Below, one piece after another: positions 23,920 through 32,714 of a stretch of 64,000 nucleotides of DNA (position 1 is the first letter of the stretch; every line of letters starts with the position of its first letter). The stretch spans positions 302,611 to 366,610 of the forward strand of contig NZ_JBHRXV010000003.1 of the NCBI RefSeq assembly GCF_042648405.1. The letters run 5' to 3'. The notes beneath the pieces are model-generated. The model was not told the origin of the DNA and searched no databases. It worked only from the letters and a program-made list of their open reading frames with translations. The DNA is from Sphingoaurantiacus capsulatus (GTDB lineage: Bacteria > Pseudomonadota > Alphaproteobacteria > Sphingomonadales > Sphingomonadaceae). The translations under genes and the position numbers were made by a program.

Positions 23920-24686
23920 CCCTGCTGGGCCTGCCCGCGGGCGCGAACGCCCTCGCGACGCCGCTCGATCTCCTCGGCGGTGACGCCACCGTTGGCGCGG
24001 GCGCGCTCGGCTTCGAGTGCGAGGCCGTCGCCGAAGCTGGCGGCGAAACCGTCGTCGATCAGCTTCTTGTAACCGACCAGCATCTCGGGGACGGTCGTCA
24101 ACATGTCCGCGGCGAGCTTCTTCGCCGTCGGCAGCAGCTCGGCCTGCGACACCACGCGGTTGACCAGCCCCCAGTCGGCTGCCTGCTGCGCCGAGAGGAA
24201 ATTGCCGGTCAGCGACAATTCCTTGGCGCGGTAGATGCCGATGGCGCGCGACAGCTTCTGGCTCAGCCCCCAGCCCGGCATGATGCCGACCCGGGCATGG
24301 GTGTCGGCGAAGCGCGCGGTGTCGGCGGCGATCAGCACGTCGCAGGCCAGCGCCAGCTCGAACCCGCCGGTGATCGCGACACCGTTGATCGCGCCGATCA
24401 CCGGACCTGAGAATTGCGCGATCGACTTGACCGGATCCTCGACATCAACCGCGTCCGAAATGCTGGCGCCGCCGCCCAGCTCCTTCAGGTCGAGCCCGGC
24501 GGTGAAGGCGCGCTCGCCGGCGCCGGTCAGGATCAGCACGCGGATATCGGGATCGACTTCAAGCTCGCGCACCGTGCGTGCGAGCGAGGTGCGCAGCTCC
24601 GCCGACAGCGCGTTCATCGCCTCGGGCCGGTTGAGCGTGACCACCGCGTAGCCGTCACCGCGTTCGACCTGAAGCACCGCCATCAT
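23916..24686 (-). CDS. Enoyl-CoA hydratase
   Basis: 256-residue crotonase acting on 2-enoyl-CoA. Oxyanion-hole regions are ERAFTAGLDLKEL (about 59-71) and NGVAITGGFELALACD (about 100-115); the second ends with the acidic residue usual here, while the first catalytic Glu position reads ITGGFEL. Start ATG at 24686 overlaps the tgt stop (24683 is a second in-frame ATG). It is therefore the last gene of the minus-strand run from xseB, though its function is unrelated to tgt. Confidence 0.87.
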   Translation of the reverse strand: MMAVLQVERGDGYAVVTLNRPEAMNALSAELRTSLARTVRELEVDPDIRVLILTGAGERAFTAGLDLKELGGGASISDAVDVEDPVKSIAQFSGPVIGAINGVAITGGFELALACDVLIAADTARFADTHARVGIMPGWGLSQKLSRAIGIYRAKELSLTGNFLSAQQAADWGLVNRVVSQAELLPTAKKLAADMLTTVPEMLVGYKKLIDDGFAASFGDGLALEAERARANGGVTAEEIERRREGVRARGQAQQG

Positions 24687-25813
24687 TCGCCTCCTTTGTA
24701 ACGACCGAGAAAGGCCGCCGCGTGCGACGTCAGCCGCCCCTCCGCGATGGCGCTGCGCAGGCCCGCCATCAACTGCTGATAGAACCAGATATTATGCTCG
24801 GTCATCAGCATGGCGCCGAGGATTTCGCCCGCCTTGATCAGGTGATGGAGATAGGCGCGGCTCCACTGGCCGCAGACCGGGCAAGCGCAGTCGGGATCGA
24901 GCGGCCCACTGTCGTCCTTGTATTTGGCATTGCGCAGGTTGAGCGGCCCGGCGTGCGTGAACGCCTGCCCGTTGCGGCCCGACCGCGTCGGCAGCACGCA
25001 GTCGAACATATCGATGCCGCGCACTACCGCGCCGACGATATCGTCGGGCTTGCCGACGCCCATCAGGTAGCGCGGCCGGTCGGCAGGCAGCATCGCCGGC
25101 GCATAGTCGAGCACGCCGAACATCGCCGCCTGCCCCTCGCCGACCGCAAGGCCGCCGACCGCATAGCCGTCGAAGCCGATCTCGATCAGCTTCTCCGCCG
25201 AGACGCGGCGCAGGTCCTCGTACATCGAGCCCTGCTGGATGCCGAACAACGCCGCGACCTCAGCGTGCTCGGCACCGCTGTCGAAGCCATCGCGCGACCG
25301 CTTCGCCCAGCGCATCGACCGCTCCATCGAGGACGCCGCCTCCTCATGCGTCGCCGGATGCGGCGTGCACTCGTCGAACGCCATGACGATGTCGGTGCCG
25401 AGCAACCGCTGGATTTCCATCGAACGTTCGGGGCTCAGCATGTGCCGCGAGCCGTCGAGGTGCGAGGCGAACTGCACGCCCTGCTCGCTCATCTTCCGCA
25501 GCTCGGACAGCGACATCACCTGATAGCCGCCGGAATCGGTGAGGATCGGCCGGTCCCAGCCCATGAACTTATGCAGGCCACCCAGCGACGCGATGCGCTC
25601 GGCGGTCGGGCGGAGCATCAGATGATAGGTGTTGCCGAGGATGATGTCGGCGCCCGAGGCACGAACCTCGGCGGGGCGCATCGCCTTCACGGTGGCGGCG
25701 GTGCCGACCGGCATGAAGGCGGGCGTGCGGATGTCGCCGCGCTTCATGCGGATGACGCCGGTGCGCGCCGCACCGTCGGTGGCGTGAATGTCGAACTCGA
25801 AACGGGGCTGCAT
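24683..25813 (-). CDS. tgt: Queuine tRNA-ribosyltransferase
   Basis: 376-residue tRNA-guanine transglycosylase that exchanges guanine-34 of GUN anticodons for preQ1. TDSGGYQVMSL carries the active-site Asp, MFDCVLPTRSGRNGQAFT carries the nucleophile Asp, and CACPVCGQWSRAYLHHL holds the zinc ligands (three Cys and a His). The closely related Zymomonas enzyme is the structural model. It sits two genes after queA, the next enzyme in queuosine synthesis, with an EF-hand gene between. The stop overlaps the start of the following hydratase. Confidence 0.97.
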   Translation of the reverse strand: MQPRFEFDIHATDGAARTGVIRMKRGDIRTPAFMPVGTAATVKAMRPAEVRASGADIILGNTYHLMLRPTAERIASLGGLHKFMGWDRPILTDSGGYQVMSLSELRKMSEQGVQFASHLDGSRHMLSPERSMEIQRLLGTDIVMAFDECTPHPATHEEAASSMERSMRWAKRSRDGFDSGAEHAEVAALFGIQQGSMYEDLRRVSAEKLIEIGFDGYAVGGLAVGEGQAAMFGVLDYAPAMLPADRPRYLMGVGKPDDIVGAVVRGIDMFDCVLPTRSGRNGQAFTHAGPLNLRNAKYKDDSGPLDPDCACPVCGQWSRAYLHHLIKAGEILGAMLMTEHNIWFYQQLMAGLRSAIAEGRLTSHAAAFLGRYKGGE

Positions 25814-25849
25814 GCGCCGCGCTTTAGCGAAGCGGCGCGGCCTTGTCGC

Positions 25850-26353
25850 CTATTGGCGCTGCGGCGGATCGGGCAGGCGCTGCCGTTCGTCGCGCTGCTG
25901 CTGGCGCAGCGGCTGTGATTGCAGCAGTTCGCCACGGGTCACGAAGCCGTCCTTGTCGACATCGAAGCGGCTGAAGCGGCGCTCCAGCTCGGCGGTGAAC
26001 TCCGCCGCCGAAATGCTGTCGTCGGCATCGCGGTCGAAGTCGAAGCGGCCGGGCAGCGCCGACACGTCGCCGAGCCAGGTCGCCGACCATTGCGACAGTT
26101 CGAGCAGCCCGAGCTTGCCGTCCTTGTTCTGGTCGGCGAGCCCGAACATGCGCAGCGTCCCGTGACGCGATTCCTCGCGACTGGTGCGGCCGTCGCCGTC
26201 GCTGTCGAAGCCGGCGATCAGCACCCCGACCGGCGCGACGCTGCGCCCGACCAGCGGCCCGGCGCCCGCCGGCGGCGCCACGGGCTGTGCATACGCCTGC
26301 GCCTGCGCGGCACCCGCCATCATCACCGCCACCGTGCAGAGCCACAAACGCAT
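25850..26353 (-). CDS. Exported EF-hand calcium-binding protein
   Basis: 167 residues with a signal peptide (MRLWLCTVAVMMAGAAQAQA). Four EF-hand loops follow: DSDGDGRTSREE, DQNKDGKLGLLE, DRDADDSISAAE and DVDKDGFVTRGE, each with the Asp/Asn ligands at positions 1, 3, 5 and the Glu at 12. The tail is Gln/Arg/Pro rich. Probably a periplasmic calcium buffer or sensor. ATG at 26353 is preferred because GAGGGG lies seven bases upstream; 26368 and 26359 are in-frame alternatives. It separates queA from tgt. Confidence 0.85.
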   Translation of the reverse strand: MRLWLCTVAVMMAGAAQAQAYAQPVAPPAGAGPLVGRSVAPVGVLIAGFDSDGDGRTSREESRHGTLRMFGLADQNKDGKLGLLELSQWSATWLGDVSALPGRFDFDRDADDSISAAEFTAELERRFSRFDVDKDGFVTRGELLQSQPLRQQQRDERQRLPDPPQRQ

Positions 26354-26393
26354 TCGCATACCCCTCATCTACGCGCGGCGGCGCAGCTTTCCC

Positions 26394-27419
26394 TTACGGC
26401 AGCAGCAGGCTGGAGTCGCCATAGCTGTAGAAGCGATAGTCGTTGGCGATGGCATGCGCATAGGCGCGCTGCATCGTCTCCAGCCCCATCAGCGCGCTGA
26501 CCAGCATGAACAAGGTCGATCGCGGCAGGTGGAAATTGGTCATCAGCCCGCCGACGGCGCGAAATTTATAGCCCGGCGTGATGAAGATGGCGGTGTCGCC
26601 CGCGAATGGCCGCACCACGCCATCGTCCCCCGCCGCGCTCTCGATGAGCCGCAGCGAGGTCGTGCCCACCGCGATGATCCGCCCGCCCGCTGCACGCACC
26701 GCGTTCAGCCGGTCGGCGGTCGCCGCATCGATGCGGCCCCATTCGGCGTGCATGCGATGGCCTGCGGTATCGTCGGCCTTCACCGGCAGGAAGGTGCCCG
26801 CGCCGACATGCAGGGTCAGCGTCGCCCGCCCGATGCCCGCCGCGTCGATCGCCGCGATCAGCTCCGGGGTGAAATGCAGCCCGGCGGTCGGCGCCGCGAC
26901 CGCGCCCGGCTTGTCGGCGTAGAGGGTCTGATAATCCTCGGCATCGCGCGCGTCGGTCGGCCGCTTGCCGGCGATATAGGGCGGCAGCGGCATGGTGCCC
27001 GCCTCGGCCAGCGCCTGCTCCAGCGGCACGGCCGCCTCGAAACGCCAGAGGATCGAGCCGTCGTCGCCGCGATCCTCGACCACACCGGCCAGCCCCGCGC
27101 CGAAATCGACCCGGTCCCCCAGCTTCAGCCGCTTGGCGTTCTTAACGAAGGCCTGCCAGCGCCAGGCGTCCTCGCGCTTGTGCAAGGTCACCCCGATCTT
27201 CGCCTCGCCGCGCCGCCCGTGAAGCTGCGCCGGGATCACCCGCGTATCGTTGAACACCAGCAGATCGCCGGCGCGCAGCAGCCCGGGCAGGTCGCGAACG
27301 CCGCGATCCTCGAAGCCATCGCGGCGGACGAGGAGCAGCCTCGCGGCATCGCGCGGACTGGCCGGCCTCAGCGCGATCTGGTCGGTCGGCAGTTCGAAGT
27401 CGAAATCGTCGACGCGCAG
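26394..27419 (-). CDS. queA: S-adenosylmethionine:tRNA ribosyltransferase-isomerase
   Basis: 341 residues from the proposed start. QueA adds the epoxycyclopentane ring to preQ1 in tRNA. RVDDFDFELPTDQIALRPA at the N-terminus, VFNDTRVIPAQLHGRR, APTAGLHFTPELI and TNFHLPRSTLFMLVSAL are QueA hallmarks. Homologues begin one residue before RVDDFDF, where this gene has CTG (27417-27419) with a well-spaced GGGGAGG upstream. The only in-frame ATGs (27467 and 27479) lie inside the adjoining REP-like repeat. Either CTG is the start or the protein carries a repeat-encoded extension of about 16 residues. Confidence 0.93.
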   Translation of the reverse strand: MRVDDFDFELPTDQIALRPASPRDAARLLLVRRDGFEDRGVRDLPGLLRAGDLLVFNDTRVIPAQLHGRRGEAKIGVTLHKREDAWRWQAFVKNAKRLKLGDRVDFGAGLAGVVEDRGDDGSILWRFEAAVPLEQALAEAGTMPLPPYIAGKRPTDARDAEDYQTLYADKPGAVAAPTAGLHFTPELIAAIDAAGIGRATLTLHVGAGTFLPVKADDTAGHRMHAEWGRIDAATADRLNAVRAAGGRIIAVGTTSLRLIESAAGDDGVVRPFAGDTAIFITPGYKFRAVGGLMTNFHLPRSTLFMLVSALMGLETMQRAYAHAIANDYRFYSYGDSSLLLP

Positions 27420-27437
27420 GTGCGCCTCCCCACCCTT

Positions 27438-27516
27438 ATCGTCACCCCCACGAAGGCGGGGATCCATTAACTCTAGCATCGGCGGTAGTGGATTCCCGCC
27501 TTCGCGGGGATGACGA
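27438..27516. repeat. REP-like palindromic repeat, copy 3
   Basis: 79-base element between the cyclophilin gene and queA, with inverted ends ATCGTCACCCCCACGAAGGC and GCCTTCGCGGGGATGACGA (about four mismatches in 29). Same family as the copies after serC and after purA. It starts right beside the stop codon of the cyclophilin gene and reaches to 18 bases before the probable queA start. Confidence 0.85.
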
Positions 27517-28158
27517 TTAATTCTTGGCAGCCGGAGCCGGGGCGGCTGGGGTCTGCGGTGCGACCGGCGCCACGGCGATGGTCGGCGGCGTCTTCGCGGG
27601 CGGCGCGACGTTATCCGAGCCGATCGACGCCTTCAGGATCTTCGACGGGTTGGCCGGCGGCTCGCCCTTCTCGATCGCGTCGACATATTCCATGCCCTCG
27701 AACACGCGGCCCCAGGCGGTGTATTCGTTATCGAGCACGAAGTTCGGCCCGAGCATGATGAAGAACTGGCTGTTGGCGCTGTCGTTGCCGGCGGCACGCG
27801 CCATCGAGGCAACGCCGCGCATGTGCGGGATGTCGTTGAACTCGGCCTTCAGGTCGGGAAGATCCGACCCGCCCGAGCCCTCGCCCTTGGGATCGCCGCC
27901 CTGCGCCATGAAGCCGTCGATAACGCGGTGGAAGATGAGGCCATCATAAAAGCCGCGGCGGGCGAGCGTCTTGATGCGCTCGACATGCGTCGGCGCCTTG
28001 TCGGGGCGCATCAAGATGCCGACACGACCGCCGGTGGACAGGTCGAGATACAGCACGTTCGCAAGATCGAGCGCCGGCGCGGCCGGGGCCGCGGGCGTCT
28101 GGGCGGCGGCCGCCGTTGCGAACAGGAAACCGAAAAGCAGCGCGACGAGCTTGCGCAT
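27517..28158 (-). CDS. Exported cyclophilin-type peptidyl-prolyl isomerase
   Basis: 213 residues. Signal peptide MRKLVALLFGFLFATAAAAQ, then a cyclophilin domain with FHRVIDGFMAQGGDPKGEG (catalytic Arg in FHRV), NSQFFIML and the Ala/Pro-rich tail PAAPAPAAKN. It should assist folding in the periplasm. ATG at 28158 has GGGGAGAG upstream; the longer open frame would reach into coaD. Neighbours on the strand are coaD upstream and queA downstream across a REP-like repeat. Confidence 0.92.
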   Translation of the reverse strand: MRKLVALLFGFLFATAAAAQTPAAPAAPALDLANVLYLDLSTGGRVGILMRPDKAPTHVERIKTLARRGFYDGLIFHRVIDGFMAQGGDPKGEGSGGSDLPDLKAEFNDIPHMRGVASMARAAGNDSANSQFFIMLGPNFVLDNEYTAWGRVFEGMEYVDAIEKGEPPANPSKILKASIGSDNVAPPAKTPPTIAVAPVAPQTPAAPAPAAKN

Positions 28159-28217
28159 GAGCTCTCCCCAATAAGCGCCAAACAGTGCGGCGCCTGTATC
28201 AGCGCCGCGGGCCCAAG

Positions 28218-28706
28218 TCACCGCGTCGCGGCGACGCGCTCCGCCACTTCCTCGGCAATCAGCGCCGGGACGAAGGGAGCGATGTTGCCACCATACATCG
28301 CGATCTCCTTAACCAGACGTGACGCGATCGGCTGCAGCGCGACGTCGGCCATCAGGAAAACGGTCTCGATATCGGCGTTGAGCTGCTGGTTCATGCCGGC
28401 CATCTGGAACTCATATTCGAAGTCGGCGACGGCGCGCAGGCCGCGGACGATGACCTGCGCCTTCTGCGCCTCGGCGAACTTCATCAGCAGCGCGTCGAAC
28501 GGCACCACCTCGACGGCGGTGCCGAGGTCGGCCGCCTCGCGCTTCACCTGCGCCACCCGCTCCTCAAGCGTGAACATCGGCGACTTCGACGGATTGGTCG
28601 CGACGCCGATCACCAGCTTGTCGACCAGCTTCGCGCCGCGCCGGATGATATCCATGTGGCCCAGCGTGATCGGATCGAAAGTACCGGGATACACCCCCAC
28701 ACGCAT
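28218..28706 (-). CDS. coaD: Phosphopantetheine adenylyltransferase
   Basis: 162-residue enzyme making dephospho-CoA from 4'-phosphopantetheine and ATP. VGVYPGTFDPITLGHMDII holds the TxGH nucleotide motif, and VIGVATNPSKSPMFTLEERV and EFQMAGMNQQLN are also typical. Length matches the family. ATG at 28706 follows ispA by 22 bases on the same strand, so they are likely one transcript. Confidence 0.96.
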   Translation of the reverse strand: MRVGVYPGTFDPITLGHMDIIRRGAKLVDKLVIGVATNPSKSPMFTLEERVAQVKREAADLGTAVEVVPFDALLMKFAEAQKAQVIVRGLRAVADFEYEFQMAGMNQQLNADIETVFLMADVALQPIASRLVKEIAMYGGNIAPFVPALIAEEVAERVAATR

Positions 28707-28728
28707 GTCCAGCCCCCGTGCTGTTGGA

Positions 28729-29625
28729 TTAGCGATCGCGTTCGATGGCGAAGCGCGCGATGGCGCGCAGCAGGTCCGCCTCCTGCCCGAAGCCGTTCAG
28801 ATGGCCGATGGCCTGGTCGATGAGCATTTCGGCCTGCTGCTTGGCGCGGTCGAGGCCGAGCAGCGACACGAAGGTCGCCTTGCCGGCTTCCTCATCCTTG
28901 CGCACCGCCTTGCCGGTGCGCGCGCTGTCGCCCTCGACGTCGAGCACATCGTCGGCGATCTGGAAGGCGAGGCCCAGGTCCTTCGCATAGCCGCGCAGCC
29001 GCTTGCGCTGGCTGTCGCCGACCCGGCCCATGATCGCGCCCGCCTCGAGGCAGAAGGAGATCAGCGCGCCGGTCTTCAGCTGCTGGAGCCGTGTCGTCGT
29101 CGGCAGGTCGAAGACCTCGCTCTCGGCGACGAGATCCATCATCTGGCCGCCCGCCATGCCGACCGGACCCGAGGCGCGCGCCAGCTCGAACACCAGTTCC
29201 GACCGCACGAACGGGTCTTCATGCGTCGCTTCGTCAGCCAGCACCTCGAAGGCGAGCGCGTGAAGCGCATCGCCCGCCAGCACCGCGGCCGCCTCGCCAT
29301 ATTCCTTGTGAAGCGTCGGCTTGCCGCGCCGCATGTCGTCATCGTCCATGCACGGCAGATCGTCGTGGATCAGGCTGTAGCAATGGATGCACTCGACGGC
29401 GATCGCGACGCGCAGCGCGCGCTCCTTGTCGACGTGGAACAGGTCGCAGGCGGCGACCACCAGCAGCGGCCGCATCCGCTTGCCGCCGCCGATCGCGCAA
29501 TAGCGCATCGCCTCATACAGCCGGCCACGGGGATCGTCGGGGACCGGCAGCAACCGGTCGAAGCGCTGGTCGATCGCGTTGCCGATCGCGTCGAGCGCCG
29601 GCTTGAGGCTCAGGCTGGCGTGCAT
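28729..29625 (-). CDS. ispA: Polyprenyl (farnesyl/geranyl) diphosphate synthase
   Basis: 298-residue prenyltransferase making the C15/C20 precursor of quinones, undecaprenol and carotenoids. The first Asp-rich motif is SLIHDDLPCMDDDDMRRG (DDxxxxD form, bacterial short-chain type) and the second is FQIADDVLDVEGD. GGGKRMRPLL binds the diphosphate. ATG at 29625 overlaps the xseB stop (ATGA). The xseB-ispA pair is common in proteobacteria, there usually followed by dxs, which is absent here. Confidence 0.94.
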   Translation of the reverse strand: MHASLSLKPALDAIGNAIDQRFDRLLPVPDDPRGRLYEAMRYCAIGGGKRMRPLLVVAACDLFHVDKERALRVAIAVECIHCYSLIHDDLPCMDDDDMRRGKPTLHKEYGEAAAVLAGDALHALAFEVLADEATHEDPFVRSELVFELARASGPVGMAGGQMMDLVAESEVFDLPTTTRLQQLKTGALISFCLEAGAIMGRVGDSQRKRLRGYAKDLGLAFQIADDVLDVEGDSARTGKAVRKDEEAGKATFVSLLGLDRAKQQAEMLIDQAIGHLNGFGQEADLLRAIARFAIERDR

Positions 29626-29876
29626 CAGCTCGGATCGAAGGGCGCGACGCCCGCCGCCTGTCCGTCGGCGCCGACCTGGATTTTCTCGATACGCGCCTGC
29701 GCCTGCGCCAGCTTGGCTTCGCACTGCCGCTTCAGCTTCGTGCCTTCCTCATAGAGGCCGATCGACTCCTCGAGGCTGGCCTCGCCGGCCTCGAGCTTGC
29801 GCACGATCGCTTCCAGCCGCTGGAGCGCCTGCTCGAACGACAGTCCCTCGATCGTATCGCCCGCCGTCCCGCTCAT
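29625..29876 (-). CDS. xseB: Exodeoxyribonuclease VII small subunit
   Basis: 83-residue helical protein that joins several copies to XseA to form the single-strand DNA exonuclease. LSFEQALQRLEAIVRKLEAGEASLEESIGLYEEG is the almost invariant XseB helix pair, and LKRQCEAKLAQAQARIEKI ends the fold. ATG at 29876. Stop is coupled to ispA. Confidence 0.95.
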   Translation of the reverse strand: MSGTAGDTIEGLSFEQALQRLEAIVRKLEAGEASLEESIGLYEEGTKLKRQCEAKLAQAQARIEKIQVGADGQAAGVAPFDPS

Positions 29877-29931
29877 CGCCTCCGCACCCTTGTCAACGCC
29901 GGGCCGTTTGTGGCGGCCGGGGGGAAGGTGG

Positions 29932-31617
29932 TCAAGCCGCGTTCCGCGCTGCGGCCTTCGCCTTTTCCTCGGCGACCAGTTCCTTGCGGCTGAGCTTGCC
30001 GATCATCGTCTTGGGGAGGTTGGTGCGAATCTCCACTGCTACCGCGCGCTCATGCTTGCCGACGTGCCTGTTGAGCCAGTCAAGCAGTTCCGCCTCGGTC
30101 GCCGCCGTGTCGGGCTGCAAGGTCACGAACGCCTTGGGTCGCTCGCCGAGATAGGCATCCCGCACGCCGATGACGAGCGCCTCCTTCACCGCCGGGTTGG
30201 CGTAAAGATGATCCTCGAGCTGGCTCGGGAACACCTTGAAGCCGCCAACGACGATCATGTCCTTCAGCCGGTCGACGACATAGAGATAGCCCTCGGCATC
30301 CATCGTCCCGACGTCGCCGGTGCGCAGCCGCCCGTCGACGAACACGTTCGCCGTCTCGGCGGGCTTGTTCCAATAGCCGCGCATGATCTGCGGCCCCGAC
30401 ACGGTGATTTCACCCGAATCGCCGGGCGCGGCGAGCTTCGTCGGATCGTCCTTGTCGACCAGCACCACCGTCGTGCCCGGCAGCGGCTGGCCGATCGATC
30501 CGTCCTTCGACAACCCCTCATAGGGGTTCACCGACACCACGCCCGAGCTTTCGGTGAGGCCATATCCCTCGACTACCTTGGCGCCGGTCTTCGCCTCGAA
30601 CCGCGCCTTCAGCTCGGCGGGCATCGGTGCGCCGCCCGAAATGCAGACGCGGATCGACGACAGGTCGTATTTCGCGATGTGCGGATGATCGAGGAACGAC
30701 TGGTACATCGTCGGCACGCCGGGCACTGCGGTGATCTTGCGGCGGTGGATCGTCTTCAGCGCCGCTCCCAGCTCGAACTTCGGCAACAGCACCATCTCGC
30801 CGCCGCGCAGCATGGTGCGGTTGAGCACGCAGGTGTTGGCGAAAACATGGAACAGCGGCAGCGCGCCGAGGATGCGATCTTCTGCCTCGCGGTCGGCGTC
30901 GATCGAATCGACCTGCTGCGCATTGGCGCTGAGGTTGGCGTGGGTGAGGATCGCGCCCTTCGGCGTGCCCGTCGTGCCGCCAGTGTACTGCAGCAGCGCG
31001 ATATCCTCATGGACGTCGATCGCCGGCGGCGCGGCGAGGCCGCCGTGATCGAGCAGCGACTTGAAGTTCACATGCGCCGCGTCGATCGCGAACTTCACCC
31101 GCTCGCGCTGCTTGAACATCCGATAGAGCAGCGCCTTGCCGCCCGGCAGCACCTCGCCGAGGTTGCCGACGACCAGCGTCTTCAGCCGCGTCCGGTCGAG
31201 CACCTTGGCGATGGTCGGATAGAGCTGCGCCACGTCGAGCGTGACCATGATGTCGGTCTCGCTGTCCTCGACCTGCGCCGCCAGCTCGTCGGCGGTATAG
31301 AGCGGCGAGAAGTTCACCACCGTGCCGCCCGCCTTCATCGCGGCGTAGTAGGCGACGACATATTGCGGGCAATTGGGCAGGAACAGCCCGACCTTGACGC
31401 CGCGCCCGACGCCCATCCGCCGAAAGCCTTCGGCGGCGCGATCGACGAGGCCGGCGACCGTTTCATAAGTGAAGATGCGGCCGAGGAAATCGATGCAGGG
31501 CGCGTCGGGGATGCGCTTCGCGGTGCGGTCGAGCAGTTCGAACACCGGCAAGGCCTCGAAGGCGGTGCGCCACGACACCGGATGTCGGTAGTTGCTGTCC
31601 CAAACCGCCACGCTCAC
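29932..31617 (-). CDS. Long-chain fatty acid-CoA ligase
   Basis: 561-residue AMP-forming acyl-CoA synthetase that activates fatty acids for beta-oxidation or lipids. LLQYTGGTTGTPKGAI (about 215-230) is the P-loop-like motif, GYGLTESSGV is the adenine motif, and LRTGDVGTMDAEGYLYVVDR with KTMIGKLSRKEL gives the hinge and catalytic Lys. The start is GTG at 31617 with AAGGAG nine bases ahead. It follows the MBL hydrolase gene by 17 bases on the same strand, so both should respond to the operator at 32743-32760. Confidence 0.93.
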   Translation of the reverse strand: MSVAVWDSNYRHPVSWRTAFEALPVFELLDRTAKRIPDAPCIDFLGRIFTYETVAGLVDRAAEGFRRMGVGRGVKVGLFLPNCPQYVVAYYAAMKAGGTVVNFSPLYTADELAAQVEDSETDIMVTLDVAQLYPTIAKVLDRTRLKTLVVGNLGEVLPGGKALLYRMFKQRERVKFAIDAAHVNFKSLLDHGGLAAPPAIDVHEDIALLQYTGGTTGTPKGAILTHANLSANAQQVDSIDADREAEDRILGALPLFHVFANTCVLNRTMLRGGEMVLLPKFELGAALKTIHRRKITAVPGVPTMYQSFLDHPHIAKYDLSSIRVCISGGAPMPAELKARFEAKTGAKVVEGYGLTESSGVVSVNPYEGLSKDGSIGQPLPGTTVVLVDKDDPTKLAAPGDSGEITVSGPQIMRGYWNKPAETANVFVDGRLRTGDVGTMDAEGYLYVVDRLKDMIVVGGFKVFPSQLEDHLYANPAVKEALVIGVRDAYLGERPKAFVTLQPDTAATEAELLDWLNRHVGKHERAVAVEIRTNLPKTMIGKLSRKELVAEEKAKAAARNAA

Positions 31618-31634
31618 GCCACCGCTCTCCTTCT

Positions 31635-32714
31635 CTATGTTCGCGCGAAGCGGTCGACACCGCCGTCGCTGAGCCGGGTCGCGCGCCCCGCGCGCTCCAG
31701 CCAGTGGAGATGCGCCAGCGCCTCGCCGGTCGCCATCATGATTTCGTCTGGCTTGATCGTCCGTCCGAACAGGGTGCCGAAGCTTTCGAACGCGGTGCGC
31801 GGACCATCGCCGAGCAGCGTCTCCAGCTTGTCGAGCTTGCCCATATGGTCGTCGCGCAACTGCGTGGTGCGGACGCGCAGCCGAGTGAACGGCTCGTTGT
31901 GCGCCGGCAGCACCGTCAGTTCCTCGTCGAGCGCCTCCAGCTTGTCGAGGCTCGCGAACCATTCGCCCAGCGGGTCGGCGTTGGGCTCGGTCGGATAGAC
32001 CGAGACGTTGGAAGTGATGCGCGGCAGCAGTTGGTCGCCCGAGATCAGCAGCCCCGCTTCGTCACAGAGCAGGCAGGCATGCTCTGGCGAATGGCCGCTG
32101 CCGGTGACGACGCGCCAGGTCCGCCCGCCGATGGTCAGCGCCTGGCCGTCGACGAGCCGCGAATAGCCCATCGGCAGCCGGGTCACCGCCATGCCGAAGC
32201 GCCCCCAGCCTTGCCCCTTCATCCGCTCGACCGCCTCGTCGGGCCAGCCGCTGCGGGCATAGAAGTCGATGGCAGCTGCTGGCGGCGCATCGGCGATATC
32301 GAGCGTCAGCACCCGCGCCAGCATGAACTCGCCGCGGGTGATCTCCAGCGGCACGCCCCATTTGTGCGTCAGCCAGCCGGCGAGGCCGAGGTGATCGGGA
32401 TGATAATGGGTGACGATGACGCGCGAGACCGGCCGGCCCGCCATCTGCCCCTCGAACAGCGCCCGCCACATGTCCCTGCACGGGCCGGCGGCCAGGCCGG
32501 TATCGACGATCGCCCAGCCGTCGCCGTCGTCGAGCACCCAGAGGTTGATGTGATCGAGGCTGAACGGCAGCGGCATGCGCAGCCAGAACACACCGTCGGC
32601 AACGGGATGGAGCTTGCCCGGTTCGGGCGTCCAGCGGCCGTGCGGATAGAAGAGCCCGCGCAGTTCCTTCCCCGCTTCCGGGGGCTCGGCAACGGCGAGC
32701 GATGAATCCTGCAT
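31635..32714 (-). CDS. MBL-fold metallo-hydrolase
   Basis: 359 residues of the metallo-beta-lactamase superfamily. The zinc-binding motif reads THYHPDHLG (about 101-109), with GHSPEHACLL and DQLLPRITSN further on, and a C-terminal helical region ending near EALAHLHWLERAGR that resembles LACTB2/glyoxalase II-like thioesterases. A role on acyl-CoA or acyl thioesters would suit its coupling to the acyl-CoA ligase, but this is inferred. ATG at 32714 lies in the 3' arm of a 12-base-pair hairpin whose loop is the ribosome binding site. Confidence 0.88.
   Translation of the reverse strand: MQDSSLAVAEPPEAGKELRGLFYPHGRWTPEPGKLHPVADGVFWLRMPLPFSLDHINLWVLDDGDGWAIVDTGLAAGPCRDMWRALFEGQMAGRPVSRVIVTHYHPDHLGLAGWLTHKWGVPLEITRGEFMLARVLTLDIADAPPAAAIDFYARSGWPDEAVERMKGQGWGRFGMAVTRLPMGYSRLVDGQALTIGGRTWRVVTGSGHSPEHACLLCDEAGLLISGDQLLPRITSNVSVYPTEPNADPLGEWFASLDKLEALDEELTVLPAHNEPFTRLRVRTTQLRDDHMGKLDKLETLLGDGPRTAFESFGTLFGRTIKPDEIMMATGEALAHLHWLERAGRATRLSDGGVDRFART

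Noticed and set aside
27420..27479. QueA residues encoded by the REP-like repeat as genuine coding sequence
   Set aside because: The residues (DPRLRGGDDKGG) match what the repeat encodes wherever it is read through, and homologues start after them; kept only as an alternative.
29797..31998. Long plus-strand open frame of 733 codons opposite the acyl-CoA ligase
   Set aside because: Shadow of the ligase gene in GC-rich DNA: repetitive His/Arg/Ala composition and no known motif.
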